Shown here: positions 14,231-21,553 of the stretch, one piece after another | How the letters are laid out: the number at the start of each line of letters is the position of its first letter | Position numbering within the stretch: the first letter of the stretch is position 1 | Origin: JBMNKL01 sp050261495 | Lineage (GTDB): Bacteria > Bacillota > Clostridia > Acetivibrionales > DTU013 | Reading direction: 5' to 3' | Assembly: GCA_050261495.1 (NCBI GenBank) | Contig: JBLNDI010000045.1 | Location: 1 to 24,216, forward strand | DNA length: 24,216 nucleotides | The notes under the pieces: generated by a model | Told to the model about the DNA's origin: nothing | The model's database searches: none | The model's input: the letters and a program-made list of their open reading frames with translations, nothing else | Program-made: the position numbers and the translations under genes

Positions 14231-15661
14231 ATGGAATATGAAACTGTTATAGGGCTTGAAATCCATGCGGAGTTATCAACAAAGTCAAAGATTTTCTGCG
14301 GCTGCACCACCGGTTTCGGCATGGCGCCGAATACAAACTGCTGCCCGGTTTGCACAGGGATACCCGGTACTTTGCCTGTTCTTAACAGGAAAGTCGTCGA
14401 GTATGCCGTAAAAGCGGGGCTCGCGATGAATTGCGAGATTTCAAAATTCAGCAGGCAGGACAGGAAGAATTATTTCTATCCCGATATGCCCAAGGCCTAC
14501 CAGGTATCACAGTATGACCTGCCCCTTTGCAAAAACGGCCATATCATGATAGAGTCCGACGGAACCCGGAAGAAAATAGGGATTACCAGGATACATATAG
14601 AAGAAGATGCAGGAAAGCTGCTGCACAGCGAAGGAGGGGCCGGCACCCTTATTGATTACAACCGTTGCGGCGTGCCGCTGATTGAAATCGTAACCGAACC
14701 TGATATCAGGTCTTCATCGGAAGCCAGGGTTTTCGTCGAGAGTGTCAAGTCAATCCTGGAATACCTGGAAGTATCGGACTGCAAAATGCAGGAAGGGTCT
14801 CTCAGGGTTGACGTCAACGTTTCGATAAGGCCTGTGGGAAGCGATTCTTTCGGAACCAGGACAGAAATGAAAAACCTCAATTCAATAAGATCATTGCAGC
14901 GTGCCATTGAGAATGAGTCGGCCAGGCAGCTGGAAGAAATCAGGAGGGGAAGAAAAGTCGCGAGGGAAACAAGACGGTGGGATGATGCGGCAGGATGCAG
15001 CTATCCCATGCGCGGCAAGGAAGAAGAGCACGACTACAGGTACTTCCCGGAACCTGACCTGGCGCCAATCGTAATTGACGACAATTGGCTGGAAGAGATC
15101 AGGAACTCGATGCCCGAGCTTCCTTCAGCCAAGAAAGCCAGGTATATTTCCGAATTCGGCCTGCCGGAATATGATGCGGGGCTGATTACGTCTCAAAAGC
15201 ACCTGGCGAGCTTTTTCGAAGAAACGGTAAGCAAGTATGACAATCCCAAGATAGTGAGCAACTGGATAATGGGAGACATAATGAGGATTTTGAATGCCGG
15301 GGAAATGGAAGCGGATGAAATCCCGTTCCCCGGAAGTTACCTTGCCGACTTGCTGTCGTTGATCGACAAGGGAGTCATAAACAGGAACACTGCTGGCGAT
15401 GTTCTTGAAAACATGTTTGAAACCGGCAGGGAGCCAGGACCGATTATAAAAGAAAAAGGACTTGAGATGCTGAGCGATGACGATACGCTCGTTGCAGTGG
15501 TAAGAAAAGTCCTGGAACAAAACCCGGGGCCTATCGAGGAGTACAGGAAAGGGAAAGATAAGGTATTCGGCTACCTTGTCGGGCAAGCCATGCGCGAGAC
15601 GAAAGGCAAGGCGGATCCGCAAAAACTCGGCAGGATTCTTAAGGAAGAATTGTCGAAATAA
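14231..15661 (+). CDS. gatB: Aspartyl/glutamyl-tRNA amidotransferase subunit B
   Basis: This subunit binds the misacylated tRNA and activates its side-chain carboxylate with ATP before amide transfer. The 476 residues are full length. The N-terminus has VIGLEIHAEL and a Cys cluster (Cys23, Cys25, Cys38, Cys41), the zinc-binding pattern of many GatB proteins. KNYFYPDMPKAYQVSQYD follows, with REEDA-like IHIEEDAGKLLH. The C-terminal helical and YqeY-like tail contains GYLVGQAMRETKGKADP. A GTG at 14222 overlaps the gatA stop, but the ATG at 14231 begins the conserved protein. It has AGAGGG about 9 bases upstream, so it is preferred. No clear terminator follows; the next gene has its own promoter. 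Confidence 0.98.
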   Translation: MEYETVIGLEIHAELSTKSKIFCGCTTGFGMAPNTNCCPVCTGIPGTLPVLNRKVVEYAVKAGLAMNCEISKFSRQDRKNYFYPDMPKAYQVSQYDLPLCKNGHIMIESDGTRKKIGITRIHIEEDAGKLLHSEGGAGTLIDYNRCGVPLIEIVTEPDIRSSSEARVFVESVKSILEYLEVSDCKMQEGSLRVDVNVSIRPVGSDSFGTRTEMKNLNSIRSLQRAIENESARQLEEIRRGRKVARETRRWDDAAGCSYPMRGKEEEHDYRYFPEPDLAPIVIDDNWLEEIRNSMPELPSAKKARYISEFGLPEYDAGLITSQKHLASFFEETVSKYDNPKIVSNWIMGDIMRILNAGEMEADEIPFPGSYLADLLSLIDKGVINRNTAGDVLENMFETGREPGPIIKEKGLEMLSDDDTLVAVVRKVLEQNPGPIEEYRKGKDKVFGYLVGQAMRETKGKADPQKLGRILKEELSK

Positions 15662-15700
15662 ATAAAAACCACCCCGAAAGATATTTTCATTTATTCCATC

Positions 15701-15729
15701 TTGTATACAATAAACGTTTTTTATATAAT
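15701..15729 (+). promoter_or_regulatory. Promoter of pta-ackA
   Basis: TTGTAT at 15701-15706 and TATAAT at 15724-15729 are 17 bases apart. The predicted leader to the TTG start is about 118 bases. Confidence 0.6.
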
Positions 15730-15747
15730 ATTAATGGCCTGAAATGC

Positions 15748-15789
15748 TTGATACAAGCAGGTATTAAGACCTGGTAATAAAGTATTAAG
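15748..15789 (+). promoter_or_regulatory. Alternative hairpins and direct repeats in the pta leader
   Basis: CTTGATAC (15748-15755) can pair through all 8 bases (one G-U) with GTATTAAG at 15761-15768, and equally with an identical GTATTAAG at 15782-15789, 21 bases away. A third option, CAGGT (15758-15762) with ACCTG (15769-15773), excludes the first pairing. This may be an RNA switch-like leader, or two same-face protein sites on the DNA. It matches no riboswitch I know. Confidence 0.3.
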
Positions 15790-15853
15790 GTTAAATTTTC
15801 GTGTTGCGAAAAATGAATATCGGAACTTTACTTGTGTGAAAGGGGACTTGCAA

Positions 15854-16846
15854 TTGAAATTTCTGGAACAAATCAGCGAACGCGCCAAAAAAGACGTTAA
15901 AACCATTGTTTTGCCTGAAAGCTCGGACATAAGGACAATCAAGGCGGCTGCAACGGTATTGGAACGAGGAATTGCACGTATTGTGCTGGTAGGAAAGGAA
16001 AGGGAGATTAAAAAATTAGCGGGCGATATTGATATATCAGGCGCTATCATTGTTGATCCCGAAACTTCACCCGACTTTGAAAAATATGCGGATGCTTTTT
16101 ATGAGTTGAGGAAATCAAAGGGCATAACACCGGAGAAAGCTCGTGAGATAATAAAGGACGGGCTTTATTGGGGCGTGATGATGGTCAAGATGGGCGCGGC
16201 AGACGGAATGGTTGCGGGAGCAATTCATTCGACATCGGACACGCTCAGGCCGGCGCTCCAGATATTGAAAACCGCACCCGGCACGAAGCTGGTGTCGGCT
16301 TTCTTTGTTATGGTTGTACCGGACTGCGAATACGGCAGCAACGGCACCTTTATTTATGCGGACAGCGGGCTTGTTGAAAATCCCAATGCCGATGAACTTT
16401 CGGAAATTGCAATAGCATCGGCCAAAACATTCAAAAACCTTGTGCAGGATGAACCGGTTGTGGCGATGCTTTCTTATTCAACTTACGGAAGCGCCAGGAG
16501 CGAGTTGACCGAAAAGGTTATAGAAGCGACGAGGCTGGCAAAAGAAAAAGCTCCCGATATTTTAATCGACGGCGAGCTTCAGGCGGATGCGGCGCTGGTG
16601 CGGTCGGTGGGCGAGAGCAAGGCAAAGGGAAGCCCTGTTGCCGGGAAAGCCAATGTTTTGATTTTCCCTGATTTAAATAGCGGAAATATCGCGTATAAAT
16701 TGACCCAGAGGCTTGCCAAAGCAGAAGCTTACGGCCCTATCACCCAGGGGCTTGCAAAGCCTGTTAACGATCTTTCCAGGGGATGCAGCGCCGACGATAT
16801 TGTGGGCGTTGTCGCAATCACCGCCGTACAGGCGCAATACATGTAA
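15854..16846 (+). CDS. pta: Phosphate acetyltransferase
   Basis: This cytosolic enzyme exchanges CoA for phosphate on acetyl-CoA to give acetyl phosphate, the first step of the acetate branch. The 330 residues are the length of the short, single-domain type. Recognised pieces are TIVLPESSDIRT, then GMVAGAIHSTSDTLRPALQI, LSYSTYGSARS, DGELQADAAL and the C-terminal NDLSRGCSADDIV. The frame is open from a GTG at 15836, but conserved sequence (M-K-F-L-E-Q-I) begins at a TTG at 15854. AAAGGGGA sits 8 bases before that TTG, so a TTG start is inferred. ackA follows 16 bases after the stop. A promoter and unusual leader precede the gene. Confidence 0.97.
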   Translation: MKFLEQISERAKKDVKTIVLPESSDIRTIKAAATVLERGIARIVLVGKEREIKKLAGDIDISGAIIVDPETSPDFEKYADAFYELRKSKGITPEKAREIIKDGLYWGVMMVKMGAADGMVAGAIHSTSDTLRPALQILKTAPGTKLVSAFFVMVVPDCEYGSNGTFIYADSGLVENPNADELSEIAIASAKTFKNLVQDEPVVAMLSYSTYGSARSELTEKVIEATRLAKEKAPDILIDGELQADAALVRSVGESKAKGSPVAGKANVLIFPDLNSGNIAYKLTQRLAKAEAYGPITQGLAKPVNDLSRGCSADDIVGVVAITAVQAQYM

Positions 16847-16862
16847 AGGAGCTTAAGTCGAA

Positions 16863-18059
16863 ATGAAAAAAATACTGGTTATCAACACTGGAAGTTCATC
16901 GCTTAAGTATCAGCTGATAGACATGAAAGATGAGACTGTCCTGGCAAAAGGCCTTTGCGACCGCGTAGGCGTGGGGAATTCCATTATCAAGCATACAAAA
17001 ACAGGCCAAGACCCAATTGTTTTCGATGTTGAAATGAAAAATCACAATGAAGCCATTAAAGAAGTTGTAAAGGTGCTTACCGATAAAAACACGGGCGTAA
17101 TATCGGACATGTCGGAAATATCCGCGGTCGGTCACCGTATTGTGCACGGAGGAGAAAAATTCCATGATTCTGCGATAATTGACGAAAAGGTTATGGAGGC
17201 AATCAAGGAATGCGTTGAACTCGCTCCTTTGCACAATCCGCCGAATATCACGGGTATCGAGGCCTGCCGGAATATCATGCCGGATACCCCGATGGTGGCG
17301 GTATTTGATACGGCATTCCACCAAACGCTGCCGAAATATGCGTTCATATATGCGTTGCCGTATGAGATGTATGATAAACACGGGATCAGAAAGTACGGGT
17401 TCCATGGGACTTCCCACAGGTATGTATCCAAGAGGGCTGCAGCGATGCTTGGAAGGCCTTACGATGAATTGAAGCTTATATCCTGCCATCTTGGAAACGG
17501 CGCCAGTATTTGCGCGGTCGAATATGGAAAATCAGTTGAAACCAGCATGGGATTTACGCCGCTGGACGGCCTTGCCATGGGGACCAGGTGCGGTTCGGTG
17601 GACCCGGCGGTTGTCAAGTTTCTTATGGAAAACGAGAAAATGAATCCGAAGGAAATAGACAACTATTTGAATAAAAAATCCGGCGTACTTGGTATTTCGG
17701 GTGTTAGCAGCGATTTCAGGGATATCGAAGCGGCGATGGAACAAGGAAACGAGAGAGCAAAACTGGCCATAGACGTATTCTGCTACAGGGTTAAGAAATG
17801 CATAGGCGAGTATACGGCCGTTATGAACGGCGTGGATGCTATAATTTTTACGGCAGGAATAGGGGAGAACAACGCTATTGTCAGGGATAAATGCACAAGC
17901 GGCCTGGATTTCTTCGGGATAAAAATTGACCCGGAAAAGAACAAGGTCAGGGGAAAAGAAATGGATATAAGCGCCGAAGGAGCGAAAGTCAGGACCCTTG
18001 TCATTCCGACAAATGAGGAACTGGAAATCGCAAGGGAGACGCTGAGGCTTATTTCGTAG
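16863..18059 (+). CDS. ackA: Acetate kinase
   Basis: This enzyme transfers phosphate from acetyl phosphate to ADP, making acetate and ATP, the energy-yielding end of fermentation. The 398 residues are full length for this cytosolic ASKHA-fold dimer. Visible landmarks are NTGSSSLKYQL at the start, VGHRIVHGGEKF, the catalytic Asp in VFDTAFHQTLP, YGFHGTSHRYVS, HLGNGASI and TAGIGENN near the end. The ATG at 16863 follows AAAGGAGC. It is the second gene of the pta operon. The stop is 11 bases from the end of the convergent sulfur operon, with no obvious terminator between them, so the transcripts may overlap. Confidence 0.98.
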   Translation: MKKILVINTGSSSLKYQLIDMKDETVLAKGLCDRVGVGNSIIKHTKTGQDPIVFDVEMKNHNEAIKEVVKVLTDKNTGVISDMSEISAVGHRIVHGGEKFHDSAIIDEKVMEAIKECVELAPLHNPPNITGIEACRNIMPDTPMVAVFDTAFHQTLPKYAFIYALPYEMYDKHGIRKYGFHGTSHRYVSKRAAAMLGRPYDELKLISCHLGNGASICAVEYGKSVETSMGFTPLDGLAMGTRCGSVDPAVVKFLMENEKMNPKEIDNYLNKKSGVLGISGVSSDFRDIEAAMEQGNERAKLAIDVFCYRVKKCIGEYTAVMNGVDAIIFTAGIGENNAIVRDKCTSGLDFFGIKIDPEKNKVRGKEMDISAEGAKVRTLVIPTNEELEIARETLRLIS

Positions 18060-18070
18060 CGGCGTGCAGA

Positions 18071-18793
18071 TTATAATTCGAGGAGCTTTATATTGCCCCA
18101 TGCCGCCAGGGCGTTACTTACAATAATAACAATGCCCGATACTCCGGGAATGGACGAGCCGTATTGCACGGCTTTTTCCATATCTGAAGCCGATTTTACC
18201 AGGTTACCGACGGCAGTGGCGGCTGCGTCGGCAATAAACGCGTTTTTTGCAACAACGACGGCGGCGTCGGCTTTTCCGAAACTCAAGGAATGACCCACTG
18301 TGCCTGAAGAAGTGCATATACCAAGAGGAGTATCCGCCGGGTTGATTTCTATGGCGAGTTTTTCGCTTAATGGGGAATTCCCGGCGTATATGCCCGCTTT
18401 GCGTACCGGTTTTGTCTTTATAAATATATCCCCGCCGTTTTCAACAATTATTTCACCGGACAGCTTGAGAAGGTCGTTTCCCACCATCTCGCCAATGGCG
18501 CCGGCAACCGCCGCCATAGGGCCGACCCCGGCCAAGGCCGCGGCTTCGCACATCTTTTTAATAATAAAGGGAGCGTCTTCCGATGCGGCAACGGGTTCGA
18601 GGCTGGTAAGAAAATTGTGATGAGACCTGATATATTCCTCGATCACGCTCCTGTGCTTCCTGATGCTTTCCAGGGCTTCCTGCTTCAGTTCGCGTTCGGC
18701 GCCGATCCTGAGGTCGGTTTCCATTATGCAGGCATCAAAGAAAACGAGGTTTACCCCCTTGAAATAGCTGCGGTATTTTCGTTCTTCATACAT
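18071..18793 (-). CDS. UPF0280 (COG2122) family protein, sulfide-assimilation partner
   Basis: This 240-residue protein is recognised by ETDLRIGAE (about 25-33), the long GVGPMAAVAGAIGE helix, IIVENGGDIFI, the IYAG-x-SPLS segment and PLGICTSSGTVGHSLSFGKADAA. The family is distantly related to ApbE flavin transferases. A methanogen member (MA1715 in Methanosarcina acetivorans, as I recall) is required for efficient sulfide assimilation, but its chemistry is unsettled. Here it is the last gene of a three-gene operon. Its ATG overlaps the end of the ferredoxin gene by 8 bases, so the proteins are translated together. The operon context strongly supports a sulfur-incorporation role. Nothing looks truncated. 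Confidence 0.88.
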   Translation of the reverse strand: MYEERKYRSYFKGVNLVFFDACIMETDLRIGAERELKQEALESIRKHRSVIEEYIRSHHNFLTSLEPVAASEDAPFIIKKMCEAAALAGVGPMAAVAGAIGEMVGNDLLKLSGEIIVENGGDIFIKTKPVRKAGIYAGNSPLSEKLAIEINPADTPLGICTSSGTVGHSLSFGKADAAVVVAKNAFIADAAATAVGNLVKSASDMEKAVQYGSSIPGVSGIVIIVSNALAAWGNIKLLEL

Positions 18794-19217
18794 TGATTAC
18801 CGCCCCGTTGTCGGATACGTTCATTACCTTTAACGGACAGGCCTTTACACATAGTTCGCATATAAGGCACTTTTCCTTGTCAAACGTCAGGTTCCAGTCT
18901 TTTTTATCAAAAACAAGCGCGCCGGAAGGACAAACAGCGGTGCATGCCCCGCAATGGATGCAGCTTCCTTCTTTCCATATTATGCTTTTTGTAAACAGCT
19001 TGCAGGTGACTCCCTGTTCCTGCAGAAAGCTTAACGCCTGTTCTATGTTTTTTTCCTCACCTTCCATGTCCATGGTAAGCTTGCCTACCTTGTTCAGGCT
19101 GATATCCGCGTTGAGGATGTTCACTTTCAGGTCATAATCCTTGACAAGGTGGTAAGTGACGGGCTTTGTAATTTTGTTTGCAGGGAAGTACAAGGTCACC
19201 TTAATCTTCTTCTCCAT
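18786..19217 (-). CDS. NIL-domain 2x[4Fe-4S] ferredoxin for homocysteine synthesis
   Basis: This 143-residue protein has an N-terminal NIL domain (about 4-76), a ferredoxin-like substrate-binding fold also found at the end of methionine ABC ATPases. A bacterial-type ferredoxin domain with two complete clusters follows. The first set is Cys86, 89, 92 and 96 in CIHCGACTAVCP; the second is Cys117, 120, 123 and 127 in CLICELCVKACP. The same domain fusion is the partner of COG1900 proteins in sulfide-dependent homocysteine formation in methanogens, where it is thought to supply electrons to reduce a disulfide or persulfide. The gene overlaps the COG1900 gene by 17 bases and the UPF0280 gene by 8. 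GGAGGTAAGAGGA precedes its ATG. Confidence 0.93.
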   Translation of the reverse strand: MEKKIKVTLYFPANKITKPVTYHLVKDYDLKVNILNADISLNKVGKLTMDMEGEEKNIEQALSFLQEQGVTCKLFTKSIIWKEGSCIHCGACTAVCPSGALVFDKKDWNLTFDKEKCLICELCVKACPLKVMNVSDNGAVINV

Positions 19218-20364
19218 TTCCTCTTACCTCCAGCGTGTTTATAACGTTACTTGAAGGAAGCGGTGCAACGGGATTGGTAAGCATGAATTCTCCCCTTGCA
19301 ATCCACTGCTTCAGGAGATTGGCTATTTCCCTTGCTTTTTTCAAGCTTGACAGCGGCGCCGTGGGAACTGTTTTCCCGTTCAGTTCTATGCTGCCGCTTC
19401 TGAGTTCCGCGTATGAAACCTTCTTGTCTATTTTCACCTTTCCGCTTTTATCAACAATGGCAGTAAGTATCTCACTGTCCCTGACAGCGGTTTTTATCAG
19501 CATGTCTTCGTCCAGGATTGGAATCGGTATGCCGACGCCGACAAAGAGAGAGACGCCGTAGCGTTCATAAACGGCGGCTCTTACAAATTCAACGCTCATC
19601 TCTTTTATGTTCCCGATAAGCGCAAGCGTACCTGCGAGGCTCAAAGGCACGCCATTTTCTCCCCGCGCCTGCCCGGGATTGTGCTGGGTGCCTTCCCAGG
19701 CTACGTAACCCTGGGCGCCTCCAATAAATACCCTTGTGCCTATTCCTATCGTCCTCAGTTCCGGATCATTAAGAAGGGGGCTTAACTGTCCCGACGTTGA
19801 ATATGTCACGTTCCCGAAGTTGGGCAGCAGGGTTCCCATGTAAGTATACAAAATCCTGTCAGACGAATTTGTGGCTGCCGGGTAGTTCTGGTACGCGTTC
19901 CTCGGGTTGAACATGAATGCCTGGTTGATGTTGTTCTTGTTAATATAGGTTGATATCTCTTTCCTCGGGTAACAGTCCGTTCCGTATGATGTTGCGTAAA
20001 GCTTTATGTTCTTCCCTGCGATAAGGTCCTCTATCACGTGAGCGCCGCCGTATTCCATGCCCCTGGATTCCGAAAGCTCGGTTGCGCCTATATAGGCGTC
20101 CACCGCCGCGAGGCCGGCATAGGCGGGAACGTCATTCAGCCAGACCCTGGTCATCTTGATGGGCGGGTTTGAATGCCCGAAATTAATGAAAGCGCCGCTT
20201 GAACACATCGGGCCGAATGTGCCGGTAGTTACGACATCCACTTCCTTTGCCGCCTGTTTCACGCCTTTTTCGGCGACGATATCGATAATTTCTTCGGCGG
20301 TAACCACTACGACTTTTCCGCTCTTTATTTTTTCATTGATCTCGTCAATACTTTTGTACCCCAT
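19201..20364 (-). CDS. COG1900/DUF39 homocysteine biosynthesis protein (aspartate-semialdehyde sulfurtransferase family)
   Basis: This 387-residue cytosolic protein belongs to the DUF39 family. The Methanosarcina member (MA1821) makes homocysteine from aspartate semialdehyde and sulfide, bypassing O-acylhomoserine. Two family cysteines are present, Cys54 in GPMCSSG and Cys131 in YGTDCYPRKE. As I recall, these are the positions found important in the archaeal protein, where a persulfide forms. Other landmarks are the HSNPPIKM segment, GGAQGYVAWEGTQHNPG and the C-terminal FMLTNPVAPLPSS. The archaeal enzyme carries C-terminal CBS domains; this one ends after the catalytic region, so nucleotide sensing through CBS is absent. 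The ATG at 20364 follows AGAAGG. It is first in the operon, behind a good minus-strand promoter (20457-20485). Confidence 0.9.
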   Translation of the reverse strand: MGYKSIDEINEKIKSGKVVVVTAEEIIDIVAEKGVKQAAKEVDVVTTGTFGPMCSSGAFINFGHSNPPIKMTRVWLNDVPAYAGLAAVDAYIGATELSESRGMEYGGAHVIEDLIAGKNIKLYATSYGTDCYPRKEISTYINKNNINQAFMFNPRNAYQNYPAATNSSDRILYTYMGTLLPNFGNVTYSTSGQLSPLLNDPELRTIGIGTRVFIGGAQGYVAWEGTQHNPGQARGENGVPLSLAGTLALIGNIKEMSVEFVRAAVYERYGVSLFVGVGIPIPILDEDMLIKTAVRDSEILTAIVDKSGKVKIDKKVSYAELRSGSIELNGKTVPTAPLSSLKKAREIANLLKQWIARGEFMLTNPVAPLPSSNVINTLEVRGNGEED

Positions 20365-20456
20365 ATGCTACCTTCTCTCTTTATGCAAATATTGAAAATA
20401 AATGCGTGCTTACCTTTAAAAACGTTTGTTCCTTTTTTTGCGAATTATAATTATTT

Positions 20457-20485
20457 ATTATAGGTGTTGAAATAATTAAATTCAA
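20457..20485 (-). promoter_or_regulatory. Promoter of the three-gene sulfur operon (minus strand)
   Basis: On the minus strand TTGAAT (20485-20480) and TATAAT (20462-20457) are exactly 17 bases apart. The leader to the ATG at 20364 is about 85 bases and AT-rich. I looked for SAM-riboswitch or T-box features there and saw none. Confidence 0.65.
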
Positions 20486-20558
20486 GTAAAATGCATAGTC
20501 TAGGTGCATTATGCCGAGCAAAATAAAGCAGCGGCAGAGTTTTGGGTCTATGGCAGCG

Positions 20559-20610
20559 CTGCGCGGAGCTGTGCGGTGCGTCGCCGTACAGGGCGGCTCT
20601 GTGCGGTGCG
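20559..20610 (+). repeat. Three in-phase GC-rich repeats upstream of the yceD-rpmF promoter
   Basis: CTGCGCGG (20559-20566), CTGTGCGG (20569-20576) and CTGTGCGG (20599-20606) are spaced 10 and 30 bases apart. The last two extend to an identical 12-mer, CTGTGCGGTGCG (20569-20580 and 20599-20610). A perfect palindrome, GCAGCGCTGC (20553-20562), overlaps the first. The cluster is far more GC-rich than the surrounding intergenic DNA and ends 2 bases before the -35 box. Same-face spacing suggests a cooperative protein-binding site. No regulator is identified. Confidence 0.6.
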
Positions 20611-20612
20611 CC

Positions 20613-20641
20613 TTGACAATGCATGTTCCAGTTAGTATAAT
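20613..20641 (+). promoter_or_regulatory. Perfect-consensus sigma-A promoter of yceD-rpmF
   Basis: TTGACA at 20613-20618 and TATAAT at 20636-20641 have the ideal 17-base spacing. The predicted start near 20648 rules out an upstream TTG at 20647 as the yceD start. Confidence 0.85.
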
Positions 20642-20673
20642 AACTTTTGTCCCGGATTCAAGGAGCAGTTCTT

Positions 20674-21174
20674 ATGAAGGTTGATATTTCAGATATTTTA
20701 ATGGTTAACGGCGCTTCGATGAAGCTGGATTTTTCTGAAGAACCGGAAGAAAAAGAGCCTGTGGCAGGCTTCATACTGGACAGCGATTTATCCTTTTCCG
20801 GTACGTTGACCAATTATAACGGTATAATAACCCTGGAAGGATATCTGAAAACTTCCTACATCGGCGAGTGCTACCGCTGCCTTCGCATGACCGGCAGGAC
20901 GCTTGAGATAAAAATAAAGGAAGATTATACAGGCAATGTGCCTGAAGGAGAGGTAGACATATACTGCTTCGAGAGAAAAATACTTGACATTGGCAAGGCA
21001 TTCTACGATAATATTATTTTGAGCCTTCCTATGAAGCATTTGTGTTCGGAGCAATGCAAAGGCTTATGCGGCAGATGCGGCGCAAACCTGAATGAGGGGC
21101 AGTGCGGATGCGGTGAAGAAAAGGCGGTTGACCCGCGCATGGAAGGTCTGAGTGCTTTTTTAGAGCATTTGTGA
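20674..21174 (+). CDS. YceD/DUF177 family protein
   Basis: This 166-residue cytosolic protein belongs to the family nearly always found just before rpmF, linked in other bacteria and plants to 23S rRNA processing or accumulation. The middle has the conserved C-Y-R-C pair, and the C-terminus has LPMKHLCSEQCKGLCGRCGANLN and then C-x-C, a likely zinc site. The DPRMEGLSAFL ending is family-typical. The open frame reaches back to 20647, which coincides with the transcription start. The ATG at 20674 has AAGGAG at 8-9 bases and is chosen. rpmF follows 30 bases after the stop. The plsX/fab genes that often come next in Firmicutes are absent. Confidence 0.93.
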   Translation: MKVDISDILMVNGASMKLDFSEEPEEKEPVAGFILDSDLSFSGTLTNYNGIITLEGYLKTSYIGECYRCLRMTGRTLEIKIKEDYTGNVPEGEVDIYCFERKILDIGKAFYDNIILSLPMKHLCSEQCKGLCGRCGANLNEGQCGCGEEKAVDPRMEGLSAFLEHL

Positions 21175-21204
21175 TATACGCTTTTGACCAGGGAGGTGTG
21201 GAAT

Positions 21205-21390
21205 ATGGCAAACCCGAAACGTAAATGGTCCAAGGCCAGGACAGGCAAGAGAAGGTCGCAGTGGAAACTGTCACAGCCGGGCTTGGTAAATTGCCCGCAG
21301 TGTCATACATTGAAGGCTCCCCATATTGTTTGCAAAGAGTGCGGATATTATGACGGGAAAGAAGTAATAAAGGAAGCTAAGGCAAACTGA
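21205..21390 (+). CDS. rpmF: Large ribosomal subunit protein bL32
   Basis: This is a 61-residue structural protein of the 50S subunit. The Lys/Arg-rich N-terminus is MANPKRKWSKARTGKRRSQW, and the C-terminal half has CPQC and CKECGYYDGKEVI. All four zinc-binding cysteines are kept, so this is the zinc (C+) form rather than the zinc-independent paralogue. The ATG at 21205 is preceded by GGGAGGTG at good spacing; an in-frame TTG at 21184 is rejected because it lies before that site. It ends the yceD operon, with a strong terminator about 40 bases after the stop. Confidence 0.98.
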   Translation: MANPKRKWSKARTGKRRSQWKLSQPGLVNCPQCHTLKAPHIVCKECGYYDGKEVIKEAKAN

Positions 21391-21430
21391 CCCGCATCGT
21401 GCGAATCCGGATTCAATAATGGTTAGGCGG

Positions 21431-21464
21431 AAAAAAAGAGGCTGTCTGAAAGGACAGCTTTTTT
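21431..21464 (+). terminator. Strong intrinsic terminator of the yceD-rpmF operon
   Basis: GCTGTC (21441-21446) pairs with GACAGC (21453-21458) around a 6-base loop, followed by TTTTTT. The A-run at 21431-21437 upstream could pair with the T-run, so it may work on both strands. Confidence 0.85.
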
Positions 21465-21553
21465 AACGCCGGGGAAAGGCGTACATATTCATTCCATGCC
21501 AGCGCAAGCATAACACGGGGAATTGCAAGGAATACCACGAGGTGTGCCAATCC

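Noticed and set aside
18300..18620. Plus-strand frame opposite the UPF0280 gene
   Set aside because: It is antisense to a well-recognised conserved protein and has no ribosome site.
20365..20456. SAM riboswitch or T-box in the leader of the sulfur operon
   Set aside because: The leader is about 85 bases and AT-rich, with no conserved stems or terminator/antiterminator pair that I could find.
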